Shown piece after piece: positions 48,138-59,877 of a stretch of 64,000 nt of DNA. The notes below the pieces were generated by a model. It was not told where the DNA came from, did not search any database, and saw only the letters and a program-made list of their open reading frames with translations. The DNA lies in NCBI GenBank assembly GCA_027574665.1, contig CM050690.1, forward strand, positions 38,354,665-38,418,664, in the 5' to 3' direction. Position numbers and translations under genes: made by a program. Every line of letters starts with the position of its first letter. Positions within the stretch are counted from its first letter, which is position 1. The DNA is from Rhynochetos jubatus (Eukaryota > Chordata > Aves > Eurypygiformes > Rhynochetidae).

Positions 48138-51100
48138 AAATATGAATTTTCACTGAATGTGAAGACTAAATTTCTGTCTGTAGTTTGTGGCCCACCTAGT
48201 AATAGTTTGCGGTAAATTTCTGGAAGCGATGAAGCCAAGGCTGGACTCTCCTTCCTTTTCTCAGTAGCTTGATATAAAATGCAGCAAGCTGCTCAGGTGT
48301 GCTGACCCATAACAGGCTTCTGCATGGGCCATTTCTGATTTGTTTGTGCAAGCCTCCTTTCAGATACATTTCTTCAAGATTTTCTACAGTACAGGAGCAA
48401 GTTACAGTAGTTGATTCTGCAGCTAAGCTCTGCTGCTCTTTAGGTTTGGCTGGTTGGCTTGTTTTGATTTGTCTCCTTGATCTTGACAAGGGATTGATGC
48501 CATTTTGTCTAGGTAGTAGTTGCCTCACAACAGACAAATTGTGCAAGACCGAATATCTCAAGCCCTTTTGGTGAGATAAACGTATATCAGTGTTTCACAG
48601 TGATCTGACCTTTCTGTATGTTGGGACAAAAATACCTGTGTTGTCCTGGGAGTAAGAATAGAATTTGGTTTTCTTTGCTCTCTTCCCTGCAACGTAACTT
48701 TATACAATCAGCTGTTTATTGACTTTATTTTTTTCCCCCTCTTCTGAGTATCTTTTTGACTGTTCAAAGTTAATGGCACTGAATGCCTGCTTTTAATAGA
48801 CCCAAGCAGAAAGCCTTTCCTATCCGTTTCCCATCTGCTTTGGCACCCTTGCTCTTCATCCACTATTGCTTCCCATGCCTTCTTTCCTCCCAGTTCAACT
48901 GTGCACCGTCTCTTGCTGAGCCTCTCCTTCCCCTTCTTGCCCATTTTTCCCTTGTCAGTGTGATCAGTGTGTTCACTTGCACCCTTCCTGTCTGTTCTAC
49001 ATGTGTTTCTTCAAAGTGAAAGAAAGTATGCTTTTCAGTTAGTTTTAGTGTTTTCCCTGCTGTGAGGACATAAACACAGCAAAGGAAGTGAGCAAAGTGA
49101 AGGTTAGGCCAGAGAGATGGAGTTTGTATAGCCTTGGCTGCTTTATGGGCAAAGAAGGGTGCACACCCTCATGGAGATGCATGCCGTGCTGGTATGAAAT
49201 ACCCCTATAGAATCCTCTTCCATCCACCCATCCTGATAAATATAGCCTCCAAGAGCTGCCACTTGTTATGCAGACTACCTGTGCTGCCTTAAGCTTGGAG
49301 GTACGGAAGGAGATCCTTCCAAACCTGTGCGGAGGATACTCTGGCTGCGTTTGGGACCTGCCAGGCCCATTGATGCAACAGGTTGTTCACAGACAGGTGT
49401 GCCAACACAGGCAAATTGTTTGGTAGAGCAAGTAATCAAGGGTTATTTAACTAGAAAACCTCATTATTGCTTCCATGATTTGGAGAAACTCTCAAGTGAA
49501 GCGTCTGCCGAAAAGCACTGCAGGACCTCTGCTTTACCCCTGTGAGAGGAGTGTGGTTTGGCATTGGCTGCTGGGTTAAGGCTGTCTTTGTCCATCACAG
49601 ATAGCCTCACTTAGCATCACTCTAGCAACTCCTTCATCCCCTTGAGCAAAAAGGCAAGTTTAGACCTGTATCTCCAAGACAGTGCTTTCTGCTGAAAGCC
49701 ATTCGCTTTGAAGGGGGATATGCATAATGTCCAGTTTTTCTGGGGCTTATGCCAGACCGGTGTTAGTCTCTCCTAGTTAACAGCAGCTATTTTTAATGTC
49801 GTACAGCACCTTCAGTCTGGCCTTGTGAGGCATCTTAGAGTCTAGCCTTCCTCTCTGTCACTCTCATGTGCACATACACTAGCTTGCACACACACAGACA
49901 CAAACACACCAGCCAGGTCACATCAGTAAAAATTTCTGTCTGATCTGCTGCTTAAACTGATGGCCTTTGGATAATGCAGTGCTCTGAGAGAAAACTGTTC
50001 ATACCACTATCACCATTTTTGTGGTCTTCTGCTGCTTCTCCAGTGAAGGGGTCATCTCTGTCTGTCCTGTGGCCATCCTTGATGCTAGGATGATGAAGAG
50101 GGGTAGGCACGCAGGGTAGGCTGGCTGGCTCTCTTCTCACTATTTTCTTGCCCTTTATTTGCTGGTCCTTAGTAACTAGTGCAGGGCTGCAGTTCAGTGC
50201 TCTTAAAGTAGTATCATATTGCAAGTAAAACTGAAGACCAGTCTCTTTATTTGCTACAAACTAAAAGCATAGCTAGCTAGTCCCTTTTCTCTTGCCTAGC
50301 TAATTGTCAGGCTGCTTATTCCTGGGAACAAGACAAAACCAAGAAGTTCAGGGGATAGCGAGTGCTCACGGGTAACAGCAACAATTGAAAGGCAATTTTC
50401 TAGAAATACATTTCAACATATGTGTCCTTCAGCATACTGATTTATGTCATCTTGGACTAAAAAAATAACAACCCAATAACCAGTAAAATCGTAGGCTGAA
50501 AAAAGTACATCATTTATTTAATCAGACATTCCAGCTGATTAATGCCAGGTAAGGCATATCAGAAAGCTGATTGTCACATTGTATACTTTAGATCTTTAGA
50601 ACACTCTGTTCCTGTGACAAAATTATTTTTCATTTTAGTTTACGGAGACTATATCAACTTAATAGCCACTGACTATGTTATATCTGTTGGAATTTCCTTC
50701 ACTCTCATAAAAGTATGCATTAGGCAAAAAGTGTGATTAATGTTATTTTTCTTTCTAAATGCTGAAAGCTGTGTTTTTACCTTTTGAAAACCATGATGTG
50801 GACCATTAACTGACTCACAGATAATACTGTGTAAGTTTTTTAACGTAGTCATAATGGTGCTTCTGACCCAGTTACAATGATGCATTGAGAGGCATAGATA
50901 GTGTTTCAGAGGGGGTTCTATGTGAAGAAAAGAGATTCTTATTCAGGCCTCTCAAGAATTCAGAGACCTCTTTCATTTGTGGGAAAACTTACACTCATTT
51001 TCCTTGGAAGAGCTGACAGGTTCTGTTCTCTTCAAAATTCAGTGGTGTCAGGCTGTGTATGGTTCTGCTGCAAAGTGCTCACCCACTGCTTGCTTTTGCT

Positions 51101-51247
51101 GCTGGTGGAGAACTGCCTTCTTCTTGTTCTAACTCCCATTCTCATCATGTTTCCTATCTTTATTTTACTGCACAATTTGTGTGCAGATGTATCCTTTGCT
51201 TATACAGCGTAAGATTTTGAATTTTCTTGTAAGATTTCCAGGCAGGT

Positions 51248-51357
51248 GATTAAAAAAAAAACCAAAACAAACACCCAGCAAACAACCACCACCACCAAAA
51301 AAAAAAAAACCAAAACAAAACCAAACTCAAAAAAACCCACCAAAAACCCAACCCAGC
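51248..51357 (+). repeat. A/C-rich low-complexity block
   Basis: About 110 bases made almost only of A and C, including CCACCACCACC and runs of 7-13 A with CC interruptions. The plus-strand frame through it reads as K/T/P/N-rich protein, an artefact of composition. It breaks the local T bias of the surrounding presumed intron. Confidence 0.85.
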
Positions 51358-54300
51358 TAGCCATTTGCAGAGAACTTCCTAAGGAGGAAGACTGTGGTGA
51401 TGCTTACATATTGTTCATCAACTTGCGCTTTTTTTCTTGTACAAAACCATTCATATTGCTGCAATTAATGTTGAGTATAAACCACACCTGAAAAATAATG
51501 GAGTGTTTCAGGACTGGCAAAAATATTTAGTAACTACTTCATTTTACTTTCTTGCTGCCAAAAATTTTCAGTGACAGGTTTTTCATTTTGGTTTGGCAAG
51601 TGAAAGACTGTTTGAAAACAATTCACTTATATCATTTGGCTGTAAATAACTACTTCAAAATGTTTATTTGAAAACGTGTGTATCACCATTAGAAAATTTC
51701 GTGGCTAGGTTTCCATACCTTAAACCAGCTGCACATACTTCTTCCCAAGATACACCTCCTGTTCCTTGATGTCAGTAGGATAGGTATGTATGCTGATGTG
51801 GTTTTGTTTCTTAAAGTACACTACAAGTATATTCTTAATTTCAGATGAGTGCCAAAGTCAGCATACTGTGAGTCTGCTGTCAGGTAAAAGCCAGGTGCTT
51901 GTTCTGGTCTGCCCATTGAAGACTGACGTGGAGAACAAAAGTATTTGGTTCCTTATAAGGGCAGTAGTAACCTTTATGTTTAAGCTCACGTGGCCAGTGA
52001 GTGGAATACATTTTTTTTTTTCTTAAAATACTAGTGGTTTTTCGGGTGGTCTTAGTGGTGCAGTTCCACTCTAGTGGCTATAAAATGGTTGTTTCAGTTT
52101 GATGATGACTAGACAGCAGTTATGACAAATAGCTGCTATTTCCTTGCATGCTGAGCAGTTCTTTCTTTAATTGGTTTCAGAATTTGATTTTATTGTATTA
52201 CTCTTGTTTTTTGAGCTACTCTTGTCTGGTACAGTTTCTGAAATTATTTTTTCTCCCTCGAAGCTTTCTCTATAGTTTAAAAAGAAACATGTTAGATCAT
52301 TTAAACCAGGAAGACTCCAGCTTTTGTGCTTTTTAGGGCATTTAATAAAATGGGATAATGGTGTACCTTTCCACAGCTTTGCAAGTGATTTCAGAAACAT
52401 CTCAGAGGAACTTTTGCTCTGTAGGAAACTGAGAGGTCTTAATCCAATCAAAGCAATTTTGGTGCTGTAGGACTTGTTCTGTGCTGAGAATGGTACAAGA
52501 GTTTTGTTTAAAATAATTTTGAAGAACGAAGTGAGCTTTTTGTTAAATTCTAACTAAAATTAAGTTGGAGGGATCGAGGGAAGGCTTCTGGTAACTGCGG
52601 TTTTAACTTCCCTTAAGGAATTTTGTTTTAATTCGGTGTAATAGATTTTATTATTCAGTACAGTAATTTAGTGTCTCTCATCTGAACTTAGACATATTTT
52701 TCAAATTTGGTGCTTACATGAGTCTTCTATATCCTTTCTTGAGTGACCTTATTTTTCACACAAGCTAGGCACCTGAGAAACAAGTTGCTGTTTAAATACA
52801 CATTTGGGAACCTAACCCTAGCCATGTGTTTCTGTAGATATTTCCCCCAAGCAAATCTTTAGCTTCGTTCTGCTGCTGTTGCCCAGCCCACTGGGCACTG
52901 CCACTAACACTTCTTTCCATCTGCCTCTCAGTCTTCCTCCCTGGTTTTGTCACAAGTTGACTTGCAACTCTGAGGTTATGCGAAAGTGTGTGAGTGGTTG
53001 GAACAACAGCGACAATTGATCTCTCGTTCAGCGTGGGCCAAAGGTCCGACATGATGCATCACCTTCCTCATTCCCTTCCCAGTTTCTTCTTGATCTCAGG
53101 GGACTCCATGTAAATGCTGTGCTTGCTGTTGTAAGGAGCTCAACTGTGATTATTATTCTTTGGTAGGTTAGTTTTTGTTAGTTTAATTGTCCAGGTGAGT
53201 TCTCCTGGGGCCTGATGAGCACTGGTGCTGTAATAAGGATGCGTACCTGGAAGGCAGGACTGTAGCAGCACCGGCTTGGATTAGCTGGAATTGTTGCAGA
53301 TACACAGCCTAAATGGTACATGGTGATAATATGGAAACCAGTAGGAATCATGACAAGGTATCCAGACCTTTTGTTTCATTCAGGACAGTACCAACTACAT
53401 TTAAAACAGTTGTCTAATCTTTCAAAAAATCTCCAGTACTACCTATGTCATTCTCCAAGGGTAGTCTGTTCCACTCTTGAACTTTTTGCAGCTGTATAGA
53501 AGGGCCCTCAAATGGAGACAAAAAGGGGATTTGAAAGACTTCAATTTCTTAGATAACTTGCTGCTGAAAAACTTGGCTTAGCTAGCATTCAGTAAAAGCT
53601 GTATGTACAGAAGTTATACTTCCAGGACCCAGGCTAAGAAAGCACAGAGAACTTGAAGATCATAAGAATCGACTCCAGCACTGACCTCGGTGTTTCCTGA
53701 GCATATCCTTCTGCAAACTTTGTTGTGATTGATTGTGTGCTGATATGCTAACAGGCTGAATAATTCCCAGTGGCATTTCACTTAAAAGCTGCCTGTGGAG
53801 AACTGCTGAACAAATTGGTGCCATCTGTATTAGTTCACGTGCATTATTTTAACCACAGCTTTTGTGTGTTCTCCACTCAACAATCTTTCTTGGAATGTTT
53901 CTCGTAAGCAATTAAATTCTATTCTCTTTCTTAGTTATGTCCTTCTGTTGTAAAGTTAGGTTTGCATAGCAATGTTGAGTTGGTGAAGAGAAGGACAGTA
54001 TGGCTGACCTTTTATTGAGGTGGAAAAAGGTGTATGAGTAGAGCAAAGATGAAGGTCTCCAACCAGAACATTTCAGCTGTTTTGAAGTTCTTGTTTCGTA
54101 CACTTTTGTTGTCATAGTGATTTCTTCTGTGCTTTTCTGCTTTTGATCTGTGTTCACTCTATGCTTTTTATACTCAGCCTTATCCATTTGACCTATTTTC
54201 CATTTTTTGTATGGTTCTTTCTGGAGTTTCATATCACTGAAGTTGTTGGTTTGACTAAATTCTTCTTTTGTATTTATCCCCTGCCCAGCAAAGTGGGATT

Positions 54301-55204
54301 GTTTGCACCTTTTTTTGTGTTATTTCTTTAGAAAATAAGGAATACTTCTACTGACCTCTTTTTCCCCTTGTATGAGACTTTATTACCCTTGGATCTTACC
54401 TACCGATTATGTGAGTGATGCAGCTTGCCTTGCTTTCCTTCCAGAAATCATGACCACTGTGTTAGGTGATCCCTGTCATTCAATTTTGTATTTGCCATCA
54501 AAGGCAAATGTAGAAGAGTTGTTTTCCCTCTGACTTGTGCTTTTTGCTTTCTTTATCAACCATTTGTCCCAACATACTGCAGTATTTTGTTGGACGTCAT
54601 GTACTATGTGGTGGTGTTATCTCAAAGTGCAGTGTTTGGTATGCGTTAGTAACATTAGGACGATTGCCATATCAAAGTTGACAAACTAATTGAGCAGAGC
54701 TCCGACTCTGGACTCTGCTGTGTCTTCTAACTCTGCCCTTCACTGTGACACTGCCCTAACTTCTATTTTGTTAGGTTGCATAAGGTTGTATACAGTGTGC
54801 AGGCATTTCTTTCTTTCACTTGTTTCAAAGAAAACCCCATCTTGACAATTTTTATTCATTTGTAACTCCAGTTGGCTCTATGTAAAGATTGCTAGTCTTC
54901 TAAAAGCTACTGTTGTTGGCATGTGAAATCTCAATTATGAAAACATAAGTAGGAATTGGGAAGTCTTCCCTGGCTCTGTACAAACACTCCTTTCTACTTC
55001 ACATGCTTTCAGTCTGCTACAAAATAATGAGAAATTAGTGAGGCTGTTTCACTTGGTCAAAGGAGGGGTTGTTAGTGCTTTCTGCAAAATACACAGTGTG
55101 ACGTCAGTTATGTCAGGGATCAAATGTTTGTTCTTTCTGATTGCTGGTCTGGGATCAGTGATTCGGAAAAGTCCGATAGTTCTTAATACATGCACACCAT
55201 CGAC

Positions 55205-55395
55205 TATGCAGTAAAAAGTTTGCCCTGCTTTTACAGTTGGTGTTTGGAAAGCCATAAGAGATCCTTCAGTGCTTATGGGAAGAACAGAAGACACAGCAGG
55301 TGACAGTAGACGTTAAATGGGTGAATAGGCAGTAGAGGGGTAAGAGTTAACACTTTCAGGATGAAGCTCTGAATTTGGAAATTCATGGAGAAGAA
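55205..55395 (-). repeat. Unknown repeat, copy A
   Basis: About 190 bp that align, by eye at roughly 70-75% identity, with 56818-57013 in the same orientation. Shared landmarks in order: TATGCAG, a CTGCTTT(T/C)AC block, TTGGTGT(T/C)TG, AGA(T/C)CCTTCAG, TGGGAAGAA, CACAGCAG, GACAG(T/G)AG, and GAAG(C/T)TCTGAATTTG. The minus strand is tentatively chosen because copy B has an A tail in that sense. A minus-strand open frame (55049-55294) covers part of the copy and continues beyond the repeat; it shows no known domain. Confidence 0.75.
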
Positions 55396-56441
55396 AAAAC
55401 CCACCTCGTCTAGACAGCTGTCAGGTTGTCTGTGAGATGTAGAATTTAAAAAATGCAGAAGCCACAAACAGAAAGGAATGTGTTTTGATGGAGGAGTACC
55501 GTGTTGTTTTCAAAACAAAGAACGTGATTTGTGGCAGAAAATAAAATATGTAGCTATAATTTGTGCTATTGTTGTGGCTGTTTCTGTGGCTGGATGTTAC
55601 AGTTGTAATCTGTTTCACCTCAGAGAGCAGGTTAATTCACTAGGAGTACCGCTTTAAATGGAAGAGGGCAGGACTCTTGTAAGTTGTCAAATCTCCCAGG
55701 TGATCAAACTGTATCCTGAATACTTGTAAACTTTGATGGAGGTGATATTTGCTGAAGTTGTACATTTTCTTTGTTTTCCCTTTATGAAAGCTGAAGGAGG
55801 AGGATAGATGATTTGACACTTGACACAAATCAAAGCATTACAATATAAATATATATAGTCTAGAATATAAATAACACTGACAAATTACTTTTTAAACTCA
55901 GCCTGCAAATGAAAAACAAACAAAAGTTGGTACTCCTATTACCACTTTAAAAACCTAAAAAGGCAAATACCGTGCCATATTCCTGAAAACAAGGTCGATG
56001 TAGAAATCAGCATCAGAATCTTAGCATTGTACCTGGGTTAGTTACTGAGAGCCTGAAATACCTGGCCAGGCACTGAGACTATAAATAAGGGTGGTGTGAA
56101 CAGCTGAGATGACTTAGGCTAAATGAATTATTTGAATAGCAGTTTTGTGATGCTTTTTGCTTGCTGCTTTCTCTGTCCTGATGTTATCATGAAGACCATG
56201 AGAAGGAGTTTTCCCATTTTACTTTCAATGTGAATTTCATTACTTTGTGTACTACTTGTGGTCTCCATCTCTCTCATTTTTGAGGCAAAACAAAAAATGT
56301 ATTTAGATTTATAGGCTAAAAAAAACCCAAACCAAAACAAAAAAAACCAGACCAAGAATGTAGTTAGATTTATAGGCGAATTGGAGCTTGAAACTTGATA
56401 ACATGAGCAGGGTTGTCTTAGGAATAATTATTTTGGTGGTG

Positions 56442-56455
56442 TTTTTTTTTTTTTT
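56442..56455 (+). repeat. Run of 14 T
   Basis: Uninterrupted T tract in presumed intron between the two copies of the unknown repeat. Confidence 0.85.
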
Positions 56456-56771
56456 GTGGGCATTAAAAGGCTATACAATTTCTGATCTGCTTTTTTTAGC
56501 TCAGTGTGGCTGTTCAATCTGAAATTGTTCATCCTAGCATTAATTGACAAGAACAACATCTTCCAGTTTTCAGTGCAACAACTGTACCATCACAAATTTC
56601 ACTCAGAAGTTAGACGTTCAATCACTCTTAAAGCCTCTATATCCGGTTGGGGGTGGGAGTGAGGAACTTCTCAAGGTTACAGACCTAACCATTCTTTCTT
56701 TCTGCACTCTTTTCCTCCATTCTTTTATCATACAATATTTTTTTTTCTGCCAGATAGTCAGGAAAGATAGA

Positions 56772-57013
56772 TTTTTTTTTTTTTTTTTTTTTAAGCGGCT
56801 AAATCAGTGGTATCTAGTATGCAGAAAGAAGTTGCTCTGCTTTCACCATTGGTGTCTGAAAAGCGGTAGGAGACCCTTCAGCACTCCTGGGAAGAAGAGC
56901 AGAGTCACAGCAGCTGACAGGAGAGGTTAAATAGGCTAACACGCATTACAGGAATCAGGTAGATTACAGACTCTCAGATTGAAGTTCTGAATTTGAAAAC
57001 TAGTAGAGGAAAA
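56772..57013 (-). repeat. Unknown repeat, copy B, with an adjoining poly(A) on the minus strand
   Basis: 56818-57013 is the partner of copy A 1.6 kb to the left. Read on the minus strand the copy is followed, after about 25 bp, by 21 uninterrupted A (plus strand T at 56772-56792). This resembles the tail of a retroposed transcript or SINE, but copy A has no such tail, so the T tract may be independent. No family is recognised. Confidence 0.65.
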
Positions 57014-57362
57014 CAGACTTTTCAGATACAAAACTTGTTCAGAATTTGTAACAATTGTCCAAGACATTGCAATATGTAAACATAGATTTCATTCTCAGGG
57101 TATATTGGTTTAATAATATATGCTAGATTTTACTCCTTGGATCTTTCAGCTATAGGGACATAGAGCTGTGTTTGGTCTTAGATGGCTGCATGACACCAGA
57201 TACAAAGAAGTGAATCCATTCTACAACTAGTGCCTGAGATATTAACAACAACAACAACAAAAAAGAGATAAAAAGAATAAATAGCTGCACTGTGTATCTG
57301 TTTTCTTATTAGTGAGTGGCCATGTCCATTACCTCAACTTTTACTCCAGGGCTGTGTAACTG

Positions 57363-58448
57363 TGTGGCAGCTTGACCCTGGCTGGAGGCCAGGTGCCCAC
57401 CAAAGCCGCTCTATCACTGCCCTCCTCAGCTGGGCAGGGAGAGAAAAAAATATCAAAAAAAGCTGGTGGGTGGAGACAAGAACAGGGAGGGATCACTCAT
57501 CCATTATGGTCATGGGCAAAAGTGGAGTCTGCTCCACTTGGGGAAAAGTTAATTTAATTTGTTACCAATCAAACCAGAGTAGGATAATGAGAGACAACAC
57601 AAACCAGATCTTACAAACCTTTACCCCACCGCTCATGTCTTCCTTATCTCAGCTTTGGTCCCCATTTCTGTACCTCTGGTGCAGGGGGATGGCGAATGGG
57701 GATTGTGGTTAGTCCATCACACATTGTCTCTGCTGCTCCTTCCTCCTCATGGGAGGACTTCTTACACTCTGCCCCTGCTCCAGTGTGGGGTCCCTCCCAC
57801 GGGAGACAGTTCTCCACCAGCTTCTCCAATGTGAATCCTTCCCATGGGCTGCAGTTTTTCACAAAGTGCTCCAGCGTGGGTCCTTTCCACAGGGTGCAGT
57901 CCTTCAGGAATAGCCTGCTCCTGCGTGGATCCCTTCCATAGGGTCACAAGTCCTACCAGCAAACCTGTCCCAGCAGTGCGCTCCCCTCTCCACAGAGTCA
58001 TGGGTTCTTTGGGCACAGCCACCTGCTCTGCCATGGGGCTCTCCCCAGGCTGACATGGGGGTCTCTGCTCCCCTGTGACCCTCCATGGCTGCAGGTGCAC
58101 AGCCAGCCTCACCATGGGCTGCTGGGGAATCTCCGCTCCAGTGCCTGGAGCACCTCCTCCCGCTCCTTCTCCAGTGACCTTGATGTCTGCAGAGCTGTTC
58201 GTCTCACATACTATCACTCCACTCCCCAGCAGCAGTTGCTCAGGTTTTTTTTTTCCCATTCTTAAACAAGTCATCAGAGAGGCTCTACTACTGTTGATGA
58301 GGGGCTCAGCTTTGGCCAGCGGCAGGTCCGTCTTGGATCTGGCTGGTATGGGCTCTATTGGACATGGGGGAAGCTTCTAGCTGCTTCTTACAGAAGGTAT
58401 TCCTGTGGCCTCCCTGCTACCAAAAACCTGCCACACAAACCTGACACA
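57363..58448 (-). mobile_element. Complete ERV LTR with internal ~48-bp repeats
   Basis: The ends are TG (57363, TGTGGCAGCTTGACCCTGG) and CA (58448, CTGACACA), giving 1086 bp. Flanking pentamers AACTG (left) and AGCTG (right) match at 4 of 5 bases and may be a decayed target-site duplication, a size used by ERVL-like elements. Between about 57765 and 57960 four imperfect 45-48-bp units built around CTGCTCCAG...CATGGG...CAGT follow each other. The minus strand has long open frames through them (for example 57762-58274 and 57644-57862). No gag, pol or env is adjacent, so it is a solo LTR. Both strands have TG...CA ends; minus is chosen as sense from the AAATTAAATTAA-type polyadenylation-like region, by comparison with the 31.6-kb copy. 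It is opposite to the 31.6-kb copy. Confidence 0.85.
57765..57960 (-). repeat. Imperfect tandem repeat inside the LTR, ~4 units of 45-48 bp
   Basis: Units begin near 57775, 57820, 57866 and 57914 with CTGCTCC/GCTTCTCC/GTGCTCC/CCTGCTCC, followed by a GTGGG(T/A)CC-like segment and CCCATGGG/CCACAGGG. The period is a multiple of three or close to it, so translation gives ~16-residue protein repeats such as NCSPWEGFTLEKLVE. Equivalent units lie at about 32095-32340 in the other copy. Confidence 0.75.
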
Positions 58449-59877
58449 AGCTGTCCAGACACTCACATGCAAACAATGTTCACTGACATTAAAAGATGCA
58501 AGGTTTTTGGAGAAGGGGTTCTTGTGATGGCTGTTGAGAAAGCTGCGGGATGTTTCATGTATTGCCTCTTTTCTTACTTGGTGCACTATGCCAAATTATG
58601 CTGCCTTTCATTTTTTGTTGGCATGCTGCCTAGCAATGTTTGCAGGTTCATTTGCAGGTTCTTTAACACCACACTGCATTGTCTGGTCACCTCAGAATGA
58701 AGGCAATTAAATAATGAAAATTAGAGTCAGCATGGTTTTAAACCATAATGAGAAGTTCTGTAAAGAAGCTAAAATGCAATAAAAACAATTTAGGTCACGC
58801 TTTTCACCTGATGTTGACAAATTCAGCTGCCTCCAGAATGCTGTGAAATAGTGCAGTGCGAAAAACCGCTGAGGTTCCTCTTCCCTGGTACACCCAGAAG
58901 TATGCTGATATTTTTAACTTGATTTCCTGTGGAAACAAGATGTATGTATGGAATTTGTATGAGTGTCGGAGAATGTTTTTTGTGTCCCAAGCCCCTTCCT
59001 TTGCAAATAATCCTTTAAATAATCCTACTGTTCAAATTCTGCTGGAGAGGGAAGGGAAAAGCTATCATCAGTTTTGAGTGATCTGAATTTGTCAACCAAG
59101 TTCGACAGTGATCCAGAGCACCAGCGAGTTTCATGGGCAGATATACAAAGCGAGTTGATACCTGACTGGGAAAACCCGTGCTGATGTGCATATCGTGGTA
59201 GGTGGCAGAGAATCCAGATGAGAAGGAGACTTTAGAAGTGCATCATCCTGAGAGAAGTTTGTTCAATGCCTAAGAATGTATTAGCACCAGCCTTGATCAT
59301 CCCAAGGAAGTGGGGGAGTTAACGTTATTAGTGCCTTTTCATCTTGGAGCTGCTCTCCTGTAACAGTTGTAACTATCCTGTAGCTCCAAGAATACTGGGG
59401 GTGGTAACAAAGATGTCCAGCTTCACACTGGAGCTGAAGTCTGGCAGTGTATGACCCAGACCCCCAAATGGTGTAAAAGCATGTTGCCATATAGATCTGC
59501 AAATCCTTTCAGTGGGTTGAGGAACTGACTTGTCAAGCTACTTTCACAACTACCACAAGGAAAAGTGTAACCGGGCAAATCTTACCAGTAAGAGTGAGTT
59601 TTGCAGTAACTGAAATGGCTGTGATTTTCATAATTGTATTAAAAGATGCTGCTTTAAAGTTGGAACAGAGTGATAAGGACTACCAAGGTACTTAACTTGA
59701 TGACTCTTTTTAACAGAATGCACTATAAATGCTGTTTATAGAATTAGAATGCCTGGCAACATCTTTACATGTTGTGCTGACAAACTGCCATTGTCAAGAA
59801 TGCAGTGTTGTGTTGAAAACTTTCACATCTTTAGAATAATTATTTTATCTGTCCTGATCATGTCCATTTTTGGGATT
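58449..59877 (+). other. Presumed intron, no recognisable exon
   Basis: AT-rich sequence between the LTR and the CR1 fragment. Nothing in it is recognised; open frames are short and unassigned. Confidence 0.45.

Larger units (their letters stand above)
35425..55204 (+). other. Presumed intron, ~20 kb without recognisable exon or known repeat
   Basis: AT-rich with long T tracts on the plus strand. Small features are a TG/TA microsatellite near 48107-48137, a CA-rich tract near 49885-49910, an A/C-rich block at 51248-51357, a pair of 18-bp near-identical direct repeats at 37102 and 37200, and donor-like GTAAGT at 39257 without an open exon before it. Open frames such as 37538-37918 (plus, 126 codons) and 48196-48561 (minus, 121 codons) show no known domain. 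A stretch at about 44961-45007 faintly resembles a CR1 3' tail and may be a very old remnant. Confidence 0.45.

Noticed and set aside
52811..52820. CCTAACCCTA as interstitial telomere repeat
   Set aside because: Fewer than two full units; too short to mean anything.
57762..58274. 170-codon minus-strand open frame
   Set aside because: Entirely inside the LTR and its tandem repeats; no gag, pol or env similarity.
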